Assembly (NCBI GenBank): GCA_020438445.1
Contig: JAGQUO010000014.1
Span: forward strand, 1 to 33,429
DNA length: 33,429 nt
Origin: Solirubrobacterales bacterium
GTDB lineage: Bacteria; Actinomycetota; Thermoleophilia; Solirubrobacterales; 70-9
Direction of reading: 5' to 3'
Shown here: one piece after another, positions 23,924-32,617 of the stretch
Numbering within the stretch: the first letter of the stretch is position 1
Layout of the letters: each line of letters starts with the position of its first letter
Position numbers and translations under genes: made by a program
Notes under the pieces: model-generated
The model's input: only the letters and a program-made list of their open reading frames with translations
Database searches by the model: none
Told to the model about the DNA's origin: nothing

Positions 23924-24663
23924 GGAGTCAGGATCCGCGGGCCGTCGCTGCCGACGGCGACGGTGAACTCGAAGTGGGCTGCGAGCGAACCGTCCTGCGA
24001 GTAGACGGCCCAGTTGTCGGAGCCCATCCTGATCTCGGGAGAGCCGATGTTGACCATCGGCTCGATCGCGAAGGTCATCCCCTCCTCGAGCCTCGGGCCC
24101 TTGCCGGGCTCGCCGAAGTTCGGGATCTGCGGATCCTCGTGCATCCGCCGGCCGATCCCGTGCCCGACGAGGCTGCGGATCACCGCCAGCCCGTCGCGTT
24201 CGACCCGCTCCTGGATCGCCGCCGAGACGTCCCCGAGATGGTTCCCGGTCCTGGCTTCCGCGATCCCGCAGAAGAGCGAGTCCCTGGTCGTCTCCAGCAG
24301 CTGCAGGGCCGGCTCGGAGACCGGGCCGATCGGGATCGTGAAGGCGGCGTCGGCCACCCAGCCGTCCAGGGTCACGCCGACGTCGAGCGAGATCAGATCG
24401 CCGCGCTTGAGCTCGTAGGACCCGGGGATCCCGTGGACGACCATCGAATTCGGCGAGGCGCAGATCGACCCCGGGAAGCCGTTGTAGCCCTTGAACGCGG
24501 CCTCGGCTCCCTGCGAGCGGATGAACTTCTCCGCCGCGAGGTCGAGGTCGAGCGTGGTCACGCCGGGCCTGGCGCTCTTCTTGAGCATCTTCAGGCAGCG
24601 GGCCAGGATGTCGCCGGCCGCCGCCATCTTGTCGACCTGCTCCGGCGTCTTCGGGACGATCAA
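23908..24663 (-). CDS. map: Methionine aminopeptidase type I
   Basis: Removes the initiator methionine from nascent proteins. 251 residues, the length of the short type Ia enzyme without the N-terminal zinc extension. Family blocks: CASPNSMVVHGIPG (substrate His), LDVGVTLDGWVADAAFT (two metal Asp), VGHGIGRRMHEDP (metal His), FAIEPMVN (metal Glu) and FEFTVAV (metal Glu). The usual FEHTV reads FEFTV. TTG 24663 is used, 7 bases after the adk stop. Normally adk-map sit in the ribosomal-protein/secY cluster; here they are on their own and lead into GH13. Confidence 0.93.
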   Translation of the reverse strand: MIVPKTPEQVDKMAAAGDILARCLKMLKKSARPGVTTLDLDLAAEKFIRSQGAEAAFKGYNGFPGSICASPNSMVVHGIPGSYELKRGDLISLDVGVTLDGWVADAAFTIPIGPVSEPALQLLETTRDSLFCGIAEARTGNHLGDVSAAIQERVERDGLAVIRSLVGHGIGRRMHEDPQIPNFGEPGKGPRLEEGMTFAIEPMVNIGSPEIRMGSDNWAVYSQDGSLAAHFEFTVAVGSDGPRILTPWHED

Positions 24664-24670
24664 AGCGGGA

Positions 24671-25345
24671 TCAGAGCTCTTCTTCCATCCGCAGCGTCGC
24701 GAGCAGCGCCCGGATCCGGTTCCCGACCTCCTCGGGCTCCAGCTCGCCGTCGACCCGTCTCAGCACGCCGCGCTCCTCGTAGAAGTCGACGAGCGGCTTC
24801 GTCTTCTCGTGATAGGTCTCGAGCCGGTGGCGGATGACCTCGGGCTCGTCGTCGTCGCGGACGATCAGCCTGCTCCCGCAGACGTCGCACACCCCCTCGT
24901 TCTTCGGAGGGTCGAACTCGACGTGGAAGACGTGGCCGTTCCTGGCGCAGGTGCGGCGGCCGCCGAGGCGGCGGACGACCTCCTCGTCGCTGACGTCGAT
25001 CAGCACCGCGGCGGTGATCCCGCGCCCGAGGTCTTCCATCTCGCCGCCGAGCGCCTCGGCCTGTCCGACCGTCCGCGGGAACCCGTCGAGGATGAAGCCG
25101 TCGGCCGCCTCGGAGCTCTCGACGCGCTCGGCGATGACGCCGATGATCACCTCGTCGGGAACGAGGTCCCCGCGGTCCATGTACTCCTTGGCCGTGCGCC
25201 CGAGCTCGGTGCCGTCGGCGACGGCGGCGCGGAGGATGTCGCCGGTCGCGTAGTAGGGCAGGCGGAAGTCCTCCTGCAGGCGCTCTCCCTGCGTTCCCTT
25301 TCCGGACCCGGGCGGGCCGAGGAGGATGAGATTCAGCTCGGACAC
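24671..25345 (-). CDS. adk: Adenylate kinase
   Basis: Converts ATP plus AMP to two ADP. 224 residues, long-type with a lid domain. P-loop GPPGSGKGT (10-18), ATGDILRAAV, DGFILDGFPRT, and the lid beginning LGGRRTC. The lid carries TCARNGH and then CDVCG: three of the four cysteines of the zinc-binding lid found in many Gram-positives, with the second replaced by Asn and a His nearby, so zinc binding may be altered. GTG 25345 fits the homology start and has TAGCCT 8 bases upstream. secY, the usual upstream neighbour, is missing. Confidence 0.94.
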   Translation of the reverse strand: MSELNLILLGPPGSGKGTQGERLQEDFRLPYYATGDILRAAVADGTELGRTAKEYMDRGDLVPDEVIIGVIAERVESSEAADGFILDGFPRTVGQAEALGGEMEDLGRGITAAVLIDVSDEEVVRRLGGRRTCARNGHVFHVEFDPPKNEGVCDVCGSRLIVRDDDEPEVIRHRLETYHEKTKPLVDFYEERGVLRRVDGELEPEEVGNRIRALLATLRMEEEL

Positions 25346-25353
25346 GGCAGTGC

Positions 25354-25359
25354 AGGCTA
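25354..25359 (-). promoter_or_regulatory. -10 element TAGCCT of adk, leaderless
   Basis: Minus-strand TAGCCT ends 8 bases before the adk GTG. It implies that adk-map-GH13 has its own promoter here rather than relying on an upstream ribosomal operon. Confidence 0.5.
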
Positions 25360-25628
25360 CAGCCCGTCCCGCGGGGCCGTTATCCGGGATTCCTACGGGC
25401 AAGGCCGGAGAGAAGGTCAGACGCAGCGCCGGCTTGGAGCCTCGCCCGAGCACCGGCACGGGAGACGAACGCCGGGCGGACGCCCCCGGGCGGCGGGTGG
25501 CGCGGGGGAGGGATCCCGCCGCACCGAGCAATGCCGGTGGCGCAGCCCCGGTGGGACACCCCCCGGCAGGACCCGCCGCGAGCAACGGTCCGCCTGGAAC
25601 GTCGACTAAACCCCCTCCGGCACCAGGC
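25360..25628. other. Gene-free GC-rich spacer with inverted repeats
   Basis: No frame on either strand reads like protein (Pro/Gly/Arg-rich, no homology I recognise). It is rich in self-complementary stretches, e.g. CACCG/CGGTG around an 8-base loop at about 25525-25542, and a GGGATCCC core near 25510. It lies between the adk promoter and the headless lhr, so one end of it is probably a rearrangement or assembly joint. It may also hold a structured RNA, but I could not match any riboswitch or small RNA. Confidence 0.4.
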
Positions 25629-28600
25629 GAGTATGAGGAGATCGCCAGGGCGCACCACGGCTCGCTGGCGAGAGAGGAGCGCCTCAAGGTCGAGGAGCTC
25701 CTGAAGTCCGGTCAGCTCCCGTGCATCGTCGCGACCTCCTCGCTCGAGCTCGGCATCGACATGGGGGCGGTCGACCTGGTGATCCAGGTGGAGTCGCCGA
25801 AATCGGTCGCCCGCGGGATGCAGCGGGTCGGCCGCGCCGGCCACGAGCTCGGCGCGGTGTCGAAGGGCCGGATCTTCCCGAAGTTCCGGTCCGACCTGCT
25901 CGAGTGCGCCGTCGTCGCCAAGCGGATGCGGACGGGCCAGATCGAGGAGACGGTCATCCCCCAGAACCCGCTCGACGTCCTCGCTCAGCAGATCGTCGCC
26001 ATGGTCGCCGACGAGGAGTGGGACGTCGACGAGGTCGAGCGCGTCGTCAAGTCGGCCGAGCCCTACCGGGAGCTCTCGCGCGAGCAGCTGGAGAACGTGC
26101 TCGACATGCTCGACGGCCGCTACCCGTCGGAGCGGTTCGCCGAGCTCCGGCCGAGGATCGTCTGGGATCGCTCGGCGGGCACGATCCGCGGGCGCAAGGG
26201 AGCCCGTCAGCTGGCGGTCACCAACGCCGGCACGATCCCCGACCGCGGTCTCTTCGGCGTCCATCTCCCCGACGGCCGTCGCGTCGGCGAGCTCGACGAG
26301 GAGATGGTCTACGAGGCGCGGGCGGGCCAGGTCTTCCTCCTCGGCGCCTCCTCCTGGCGGATCGAGGAGATCACCCGCGATCGCGTGATCGTCACCCCCG
26401 CACCCGGCGTTCCCGGCGCGATCCCGTTCTGGCGCGGGGAGGGGATCGGCCGCCCGGTCGAGCTCGGCCGGGCGATCGGGGAGTTCTCGCGCGAGGCGGT
26501 CGCCACGGAGCCGGAAGAGCTCGCCTCCGCCTACGACCTCGACCGGCTCGCGGCCGAGAACCTCGTCACCTACCTGCGCGAGCAGCAGTCGGCGACCCGG
26601 GTCGTTCCCTCCGACCAGACGATCGTCGTCGAGCGCTTCCGGGACGAGATCGGCGACTGGCGGCTCTGCGTGCTCTCGCCGTTCGGCGGGCGCGTCCATG
26701 CCGCGTGGGGCCTCGCCCTCGCCGCGAAGATCCGCTCCGAGCACGAGCTCGAGGCGGACGCGATCTGGTCCGACGACGGGATCGTCATCCACCTGCCCGA
26801 CTCCGATCAGGCTCCCGCCTCCGACCTGGTGCTGCTCGAGCCCGACGAGGTCGAGGATCTGATCGTCGGCGAGCTCGCGGGCTCGGCGCTGTTCGGCGCA
26901 CGGTTTCGCGAGGCCGCCGGCCGGTCCCTCCTCATCCCCCGCGCCTACCCCGGCAAGCGGACCCCGCTCTGGCAGCAGCGGCTGAAGTCGCAGTCGCTGC
27001 TCGAGGTCGCACGCGACTTCCCGCGCTTCCCCGTCACCCTCGAGACCTATCGCGAGGTCCTGCGCGACGTCCTCGACCTGCCCGCGCTCGGCGAGCTCCT
27101 CCGCGATCTGAAGTCGCGCCGCCTGTCGCTGGTCGAGGTCGAGACGAAGACCGCTTCGCCGTTCGCCTCGTCGCTTCTGTTCGACTACGTCGCGACCTAC
27201 ATGTACGAGGGCGACACGCCCAACGCCGAGCGCCGCGCCGCCGCACTCGCCCTCGACCGCGACCTCCTCCGTGAGCTGCTCGGGCAGGAGGAGCTCCGCG
27301 AGCTGATCGACCCGGTCGCGCTCGCCGACGTCGAGGACTCGCTCCAGCACCGGGTCGAGCAGGCGAAGGCGGTCGACCGCGACCAGCTGCAGGTGATCCT
27401 CCGGCGGCTCGGGGACCTCTCCGACGACGAGGTCTCCCAGCGGGTCGCCGAGGGCTACTCGGCGCAGTCGATGCTCGACAAGCTCGAATCGGAGCGGCGG
27501 GCGGTCCGGGTCCGGGTCGCCGGCGAGGAGCGCTGGATCGCCGCCGAGGACGGCGGCCTCTACCGCGACGCCCTCGGCGTGCCCGTTCCGTCGGGCCTCC
27601 CCGACGCCTTCCTCGATGCGGTCGAGGAACCGATGGAGACGCTGCTGCGGCGCTACGCCCGGACCCACGTGCCCTTCCCGACCGCCCAGGCCAGGCAGCG
27701 CTTCGGGATCGATCCGACGCCGGCGCTGAAGCGGCTCGAGGCGGCCGGCGAGCTCGTCCGCGGTGAGCTCCTGCCCGGTGGCAGCGAGCGCGAGTGGTGC
27801 GATCCCGACGTCCTCCGCCGCCTCCGCCGGGCGAGCCTCGCGGTGCTCCGCAAGGAGGTCGAGGCGGCGGACACCTCCGAGCTCGCCCGCTTCCTCGTCT
27901 CCTGGCAGAACGTCGACGCCTACCGCTCGGCCGGCGCCGGTCCCGATCGGCTCCGCGAGATCCTGGTGCCGCTGCAGGGGGTCGCGCTGACGCCCGAGGT
28001 CTGGGAGCGCGACGTGCTGCCGCGCCGCCTCGGGGCCTACTCGCAGACGTGGCTGGACCAGCTGTCGACCGGCGGCGAGATCGTCTGGATCGGCGCCGGG
28101 CCGGTCGGCCGCACCGGGCGCGTCGCCTTCTACTTCCGCGAGGACGTGCGGATCGCCGGCCCGCCGCCGGCGAACGCGAAGCTCGAGCCGCCGGAGGGCG
28201 AGGTCCACGACGCGATCCGCGAGCTGCTCGCCCAGCGACCGGCCTTCTGGCTCGACCTCGTCGTCGACCTCGCCGCTGGAGAGACGACCTGGGAGAAGGA
28301 GGAGCTGCACTCGGCGCTCTGGGACCTGGCCTGGGCCGGCGAGGTGACCAACGACGCCGTGGCGCCCCTGCGGGCGCCGCGGCTGAAGGCCTCCGAGAGC
28401 GCCGCCGCCCGGCGCGGGCGCCGGTTCAGCGCCCGCCGCAATGCGACCGGCCAGGCCGTCGCCGGCCGCTGGTCGCTGACCGAGGCCCTCTTCCGCGACG
28501 CGCCGCCCTCGGGTCCGCGCATGCGCGCCCAGGCGGAGCTGATGCTCGAGCGCTACGGCATCGTCACCCGCGAGACGGTCCTCGCCGAGGGGGTGCCCGG

Positions 28601-29138
28601 CGGCTTCTCGGCGCTCTACGGCGAGCTCTCCAACCTCGAGATGCTCGGCACCGCCCGCCGCGGCTACTTCGTCGAGGGCCTCGGCGGCGCCCAGTTCGCC
28701 CTCGCCGGGGCGGTCGAGCGGCTGCGCTCGCTGCCGCGGGTCGACGACGAGCACGTCGTCCTCGCCGCGACCGATCCCGCTCAGCCCTACGGCGCCACCC
28801 TCGCCTGGCCCCGCCTGCCGTCGCGTGAGGAGGACGACGACGGCCGCGGCGGCCGCCGCCCGAGCCGCGTCGCCGGCGCGTACGTGGTCCTCCGCAACGG
28901 TGAGCCCGTCCTGTACCTCGAACGCGGCGGCAAGGGCCTGTTGCGTCTGGTCCGCTTCACCGACGAGTCGTTTGCGACCGCGCTCGGCACCGTCGTCGAC
29001 GCGGTCGCGGCCCGGCAGGTGCCGCGGCTGGGGATCGAGCGGGTCGACGGCGACGCCGCGATCGGGCACGAGTGCGAGCAGGCCCTCGTCGAGGCGGGTT
29101 TCGAGCGCCAGCCGCGGAGGCTGGTCGCGGCACCCTGA
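25629..29138 (+). pseudogene. lhr: Lhr-type large helicase, lacking the N-terminal RecA domain
   Basis: About 1,169 residues of the Lhr superfamily 2 helicase family (DNA repair). The recognisable protein starts abruptly at YEEIARAHHGSLAREER, in the second RecA domain, followed by motif V (VATSSLELGIDMG) and motif VI (QRVGRAGH), then the DEAD/H-associated domain (WDRSAGTIRGRKGARQL, PDGRRVGELDEEMV), the winged-helix and beta-barrel regions and the long actinobacterial C-terminal extension, all without internal stops. The whole first RecA domain, with Walker A and DExH motifs, is missing (roughly 300 residues); upstream sequence in frame is not helicase. No proper start codon lies at the joint; the first in-frame ATG is 25758. 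Without the first domain there can be no ATPase activity. Converges on the methyltransferase gene with a gap of 9 bases. Confidence 0.85.
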
Positions 29139-29147
29139 CCGCGCTCC

Positions 29148-30017
29148 TCAGCCGGGGTTGAAGGCGCTGACGATCCAGGTCGATGCCGGCGCCCAGACGC
29201 CGTCGTCGCGGACCAGATCGGCATAGGCGTCGCGGAGCTCGGCCTCGAGCTGCGGCCGGATCCTCTCGGCATCGGCCCCGACGAGCCGGATCAGCTCCCC
29301 GGCGGGGCCGATCGCCATCACCACCTCGATCGCCTTGTCGATGTCATCTCCCATCAGGTAGTCGATGTCGCAGCGGCGGAGCGCGATGTCGTCGAACCCG
29401 GCGGCGGCGACGATGTCGGTGGTCGTGTCGGCATTGGCCATCGAGAAGGGCCCCGGCCCGCAGGTCGGCTCGTCGGTCTCCTCCGGGCGCTCGAGGTACT
29501 TGTCGACCACCAGCTCGCCGCGATGCAGCCACTCGTTGGCGAGCTTGTTGCGCCAGACGACCATGCAGAGCCGCCCGCCCGGCCGGAGCGACGAGCGCAC
29601 GTTCCGGAGCGCAGCGACCGGGTTGCCGAAGAACATCGTCCCGAAGCGCGAGAACGCGAGGTCGTAGGGCCCGCCGAGGTCCGCGACCTGGACGTCCCCG
29701 GTGATGTAGGCGACGTTCCCGGCCCCCGCGGCCGCGGCCTCGTCGGCCGCCGCGCCGGTGAATCGCTCGCCGGCGTCGATCCCGACGACCTCCCCCTCCG
29801 CACCCACCATCTCCGCCAGCGCGAGGGTCGTCTCGCCGAGCCCGCAGCCGACGTCGAGGACCCGCTCGCCCGGCTGCGGGCAGCAGAGCTCGTAGGCGGT
29901 GTCCGAGAACGGGCGGATCGAGAGCGCGAGGACGTCGCGGTGCTCGGCCCAGCGGTCGAACAGGACGCCGCTCCACGCCTCGACCGCCTCCTCGTTGTCA
30001 GCGGCGACAGGCTCCAT
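29148..30017 (-). CDS. SAM-dependent methyltransferase, class I
   Basis: 289 residues of the Rossmann methyltransferase fold (Methyltransf_11/25 type). Motif I is VLDVGCGLGETTLAL (about 53-67), the acidic residue after strand 2 is in VVGIDAG, motif II-like region ITGDVQVADL, then YDLAFSRFGTMFF and post-motif LRPGGRLCMVVW. The variable C-terminal part (DKAIEVVMAIGPAGELIRL) probably forms the substrate cap; similar caps occur in small-molecule and ubiquinone-like methyltransferases, so the substrate is open. GGGGAG precedes ATG 30017. It is downstream of the M23 gene on the same strand but has a plausible promoter of its own. Confidence 0.9.
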   Translation of the reverse strand: MEPVAADNEEAVEAWSGVLFDRWAEHRDVLALSIRPFSDTAYELCCPQPGERVLDVGCGLGETTLALAEMVGAEGEVVGIDAGERFTGAAADEAAAAGAGNVAYITGDVQVADLGGPYDLAFSRFGTMFFGNPVAALRNVRSSLRPGGRLCMVVWRNKLANEWLHRGELVVDKYLERPEETDEPTCGPGPFSMANADTTTDIVAAAGFDDIALRRCDIDYLMGDDIDKAIEVVMAIGPAGELIRLVGADAERIRPQLEAELRDAYADLVRDDGVWAPASTWIVSAFNPG

Positions 30018-30045
30018 GGCTCACTCCCCTCGTAGCTCCCGGCCG

Positions 30046-30074
30046 ATGGTGCCAGAGGACGTGTCCGGCTTCAA
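30046..30074 (-). promoter_or_regulatory. Possible promoter TTGAAG-17-CACCAT for the methyltransferase
   Basis: On the minus strand TTGAAG (30074-30069) and CACCAT (30051-30046) are 17 bp apart, leaving a leader of about 20 bases with a GGGGAG ribosome site. The -10 is a poor match. Confidence 0.35.
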
Positions 30075-30097
30075 CTGACGCGAATCCGTTCGAGCGC

Positions 30098-30910
30098 TCA
30101 GCTGTGCCGGTCCCAGGTCCTGAGGTAGGGCTCGGGGTCGACCGGATCGCCGTGGATCCGGACTTCGAAGTGGAGGTGGCAGGGGGTCGAGGCCGCGTTG
30201 CCGGTCCTGCCGACCCGGCCGACGAACTGCGATGTGCGGATGCGGTCGCGCCGGTCGACGGCGGGCGGCGCGATCAGGTGCGAGTAGAAGTAGTCCTGGC
30301 TCGTCTTCAATCCGTCGATCAGGACGTAGTAGCCGTAGAGCACCGGGTCGTACCCGACCTTCTGCACCCTTCCGCCCCGGGCGGCGAGCAGCGGCGTCCC
30401 GCAGTCGGCGGTGATGTCGAAGCCCTCGTGGACGCGACCGCCGCTGCGCGGCGCGCCGAAATCGCCGATGGCTCCGCGCGTTCCGTGCGGCCCGTCGACG
30501 GGGAAGACGTGGGTGCGGAGCCGGAAGCGGCCGGCGTACCTCATGGCGCCGCCGACCGGCCCGACCCGGAACTCGTACCGACCGTCGCCGGCGACGCGGC
30601 CGCGGCGGTTCAACCCGTTCCAGACGCGGGCGAGGCGGCGGCCCGGTCGCGCGTCGCGCTCGCGGTAGACGCGGACGACCCTGCCGCTCCCCGCTCGCCG
30701 GACCTCGATCCTGAGGTCGGTCCCGCGCGCGGCCGCGAACCCGTAGTGGAGGCGGATCTCGCGCTTCGCGTCGAACGTCGGGTGCCTGGGCGAGATCGAC
30801 GTGCGCTTGAGCTCGAACCCGACCCCGCGGTGCGTGGCGGAGCTCGCGCCGGCGGCGGCGACCGGAAGCAGCGCGGCGGCGAAGAGGAGGAGAAGCAGGC
30901 GGATCCGCAT
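30098..30910 (-). CDS. Secreted M23 family metallopeptidase
   Basis: Predicted peptidoglycan endopeptidase, 270 residues. Signal peptide 1-24 (MRIRLLLLLF, then Ala-rich). Residues 40-135 form an Ig-like beta domain whose end (RVWNGLNRRGRVAGDGRYEFRV, split here around residue 100) resembles the FlgD-type Ig fold. The catalytic LytM domain has the full zinc set: His 161 and Asp 165 in HEGFD, His 211 in YSHL, and HLHFE at 245-249. It should therefore be active rather than a scaffold like EnvC. Leaderless -10 TAACCT 7 bases before the ATG. Upstream neighbour is the UPF0104 membrane protein. Confidence 0.92.
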   Translation of the reverse strand: MRIRLLLLLFAAALLPVAAAGASSATHRGVGFELKRTSISPRHPTFDAKREIRLHYGFAAARGTDLRIEVRRAGSGRVVRVYRERDARPGRRLARVWNGLNRRGRVAGDGRYEFRVGPVGGAMRYAGRFRLRTHVFPVDGPHGTRGAIGDFGAPRSGGRVHEGFDITADCGTPLLAARGGRVQKVGYDPVLYGYYVLIDGLKTSQDYFYSHLIAPPAVDRRDRIRTSQFVGRVGRTGNAASTPCHLHFEVRIHGDPVDPEPYLRTWDRHS

Positions 30911-30917
30911 CGCGGGC

Positions 30918-30923
30918 AGGTTA
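30918..30923 (-). promoter_or_regulatory. -10 element TAACCT of the M23 gene, leaderless
   Basis: Minus-strand TAACCT ends 7 bases before ATG 30910, inside the 27-base gap after the UPF0104 gene. Confidence 0.45.
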
Positions 30924-30937
30924 GGGCCGGAGCCCGC

Positions 30938-32017
30938 TCAGCGCGCCGCTGCGGCGCTTGCGGCCGCATCGCAGGTGGCGAGCTCGCCGTCGTGCGGCAT
31001 CTCGCGGCGGAGGCTGAGGAAGCAGACGGCTCCGGCCACCAGCGGCAGCCAGAACAGGATCACCCGGTAGGCGAGGACGGCGGCCGTGACGACGGCGGCC
31101 GGCGCGCCGTAGACGATCAGGGTGCCGATCAAGCCGCCGTCGATCCCGCCGATCCCGCCGGGGATGGGCAGCAGGCCGCCGAGCTGGCCGATCAGATAGC
31201 CCATCAGCACGATCGAGATCTCGGGCGTGTAGCCGAAGGCGTGGAACGTCGCCCAGAGGACGGCGTTGTCGAAGGCCCAGTAGCCGATCGCGCCCGCGAG
31301 GACGCGGAAGTTGCCCGACCGGAAGATCTCGATGGCGCCCTCGCTGCCGGTGATCAGCGCCCGCCTCGAGGCGGCGATGAACCTGGTCGCCCGCGATGCG
31401 TCTCCGTCCGGACGGTCCCCGAGCGGAAAGCGGGGGATGATCAGCACGGCGGCGATCACGAGGATCGACATCAGCGCCGGCAGCAGGGTCAGCGTCCACG
31501 GCTCGTCGACGCCGAACAGGCCGAAGAACATCAGCAGGCCGATGATCGCGACCGCGAAGAAGTTGACCGAGCTCTTGATCAGGAAGAAAGCCACCGAGCG
31601 GTGAGCGATCCGGTCTGCGTCCATGCCGCCCTCGTGCAGCACCCAGGCGCCGAAGGCGAGCCCGCCGGCTCCGCTCGCGGGGACGATCGATCCGACCGCC
31701 AGCTCGGAGCCGCCGATCTGCCAGCTCCGCCTCCAGCTCAGCCCGCGGCAGAAGACGGGGGCGAACATGACGACGTAGGACGCGAACGAGAGGGCCTCGA
31801 AAGCGATCGCGATCGCGACCCACCCGGGCGCCGCCTCCGGCAGCAGGTCGCGGACCTCGCCCAGGCCGGGCGCCGTCCAGGCGATCAGCATCAGGACCGC
31901 GATCGCGACGAACGCGGGAATGCTCCTCTTCGCGAGGTTCTTCAGCTCCCACTGGGACGAGTCGTCGGACGGATCGCCCGTGCCCTTGGAGCGGGTCAGT
32001 CGATCTGCACCCGCCAT
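30938..32017 (-). CDS. UPF0104 / lysylphosphatidylglycerol synthase-like membrane protein
   Basis: 359 residues, eight or so predicted helices, matching the membrane domain shared by MprF flippases and the YbhN/AglD-like UPF0104 family. Visible signatures are SFASYVVMFAPVFCRGL, VGSIVPASGAGGLAFGAW, FFLIKSSVNF, and the late GQLGGLLPIPGGIGGIDGGLIG loop, the most conserved part of the family. There is no MprF synthase domain, so it would act alone, probably moving or helping transfer a lipid-linked substrate. A 25-residue charged N-terminus precedes the first helix. ATG 32017 is the only good start. No -10 of the TAnnCT kind is seen upstream. Confidence 0.88.
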   Translation of the reverse strand: MAGADRLTRSKGTGDPSDDSSQWELKNLAKRSIPAFVAIAVLMLIAWTAPGLGEVRDLLPEAAPGWVAIAIAFEALSFASYVVMFAPVFCRGLSWRRSWQIGGSELAVGSIVPASGAGGLAFGAWVLHEGGMDADRIAHRSVAFFLIKSSVNFFAVAIIGLLMFFGLFGVDEPWTLTLLPALMSILVIAAVLIIPRFPLGDRPDGDASRATRFIAASRRALITGSEGAIEIFRSGNFRVLAGAIGYWAFDNAVLWATFHAFGYTPEISIVLMGYLIGQLGGLLPIPGGIGGIDGGLIGTLIVYGAPAAVVTAAVLAYRVILFWLPLVAGAVCFLSLRREMPHDGELATCDAAASAAAAR

Positions 32018-32098
32018 GGCTGCTCATCGTTGCACAGGCATCTGGCGGTCCCGCGCCCGCGGCTCACTCCGGCAGGCCGCAGCGCCCGCGGCCCGCGG

Positions 32099-32584
32099 TC
32101 ACGCATCCGGGAGTGCGTCCCACTCCTCCCAGCTGATGTCACGTCCCGGATAGCGGACGTTCTCGAACGGCCAATCCGCGTCGAGCCAGGACCGGACCTC
32201 CGCCTCGAGCACCTCCTCGAGGTCGCCCCCTTCCTCGTCGGCGCGGACCCAGAGGAAGACGTCGGCGTCCGCTCCCCGCTTGTCCGGGGGATCGACGTAG
32301 ACGCAGCCGAGCAGGCGGCTCTCGTCGGGAGCCATGACGGCGTAGTTGAACGAGCGCCGGAGCATCGCCTCCTTCTGGTGCCAGCCGAGGTCGATCAGGT
32401 CGTCCTTGATCGTCATGCCCGGCTCCGGCCACCCCCAGTAGGGGAATCGCTCGCGGAGCCGCTCGGCGCTGCTCATCACCGCCTCGTAGTCCTTGATCAG
32501 ATCGTCGACCGTGAGGATGCGGAGCCGGAACCGCTCGTGGTCGATTCCGGGCGGGATCGGATGCTCGAGTGGGATCAGTCTCAC
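32099..32584 (-). CDS. GNAT-like acetyltransferase
   Basis: 161 residues. After a short lead-in, RFRLRILTVDDLIKDYEAVMSS resembles the start of a GNAT domain; YAVMAPDESRLLGCVYVDPPD is the beta4 hairpin, and VFLWVRADEEG the beta5 strand that usually contacts acetyl-CoA. The pyrophosphate-binding R/Q-x-x-G-x-G/A loop is not recognisable, so activity is uncertain. GTG 32584 is chosen because it precedes the homology closely and the frame further upstream would overlap the divergent ABC gene. A TAGAAG lies 7 bases upstream, an imperfect -10. The 81-base gap to the UPF0104 gene contains two copies of GCGCCCGCGGC but no gene. Confidence 0.7.
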   Translation of the reverse strand: MRLIPLEHPIPPGIDHERFRLRILTVDDLIKDYEAVMSSAERLRERFPYWGWPEPGMTIKDDLIDLGWHQKEAMLRRSFNYAVMAPDESRLLGCVYVDPPDKRGADADVFLWVRADEEGGDLEEVLEAEVRSWLDADWPFENVRYPGRDISWEEWDALPDA

Positions 32585-32617
32585 GCCCCCGCTTCTAGCA
32601 CGGTTTGCCCCGCTCCC

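Noticed and set aside
25360-25628. Cobalamin riboswitch, RNase P RNA or SRP RNA in the spacer before lhr
   Set aside because: I looked for the conserved cores of each and did not find them; the resemblance is only GC-rich hairpins.
25380-29069. A very long open frame antisense to the lhr fragment (and similar ones antisense to nadB, hyuAB, the sugar binding protein and the M23/UPF0104 genes)
   Set aside because: In DNA with G/C at nearly every third codon position, the antisense frame in register rarely meets stops. The products are Arg/Gly/Ala/Asp-rich with no domain, and the sense strand encodes clear families.
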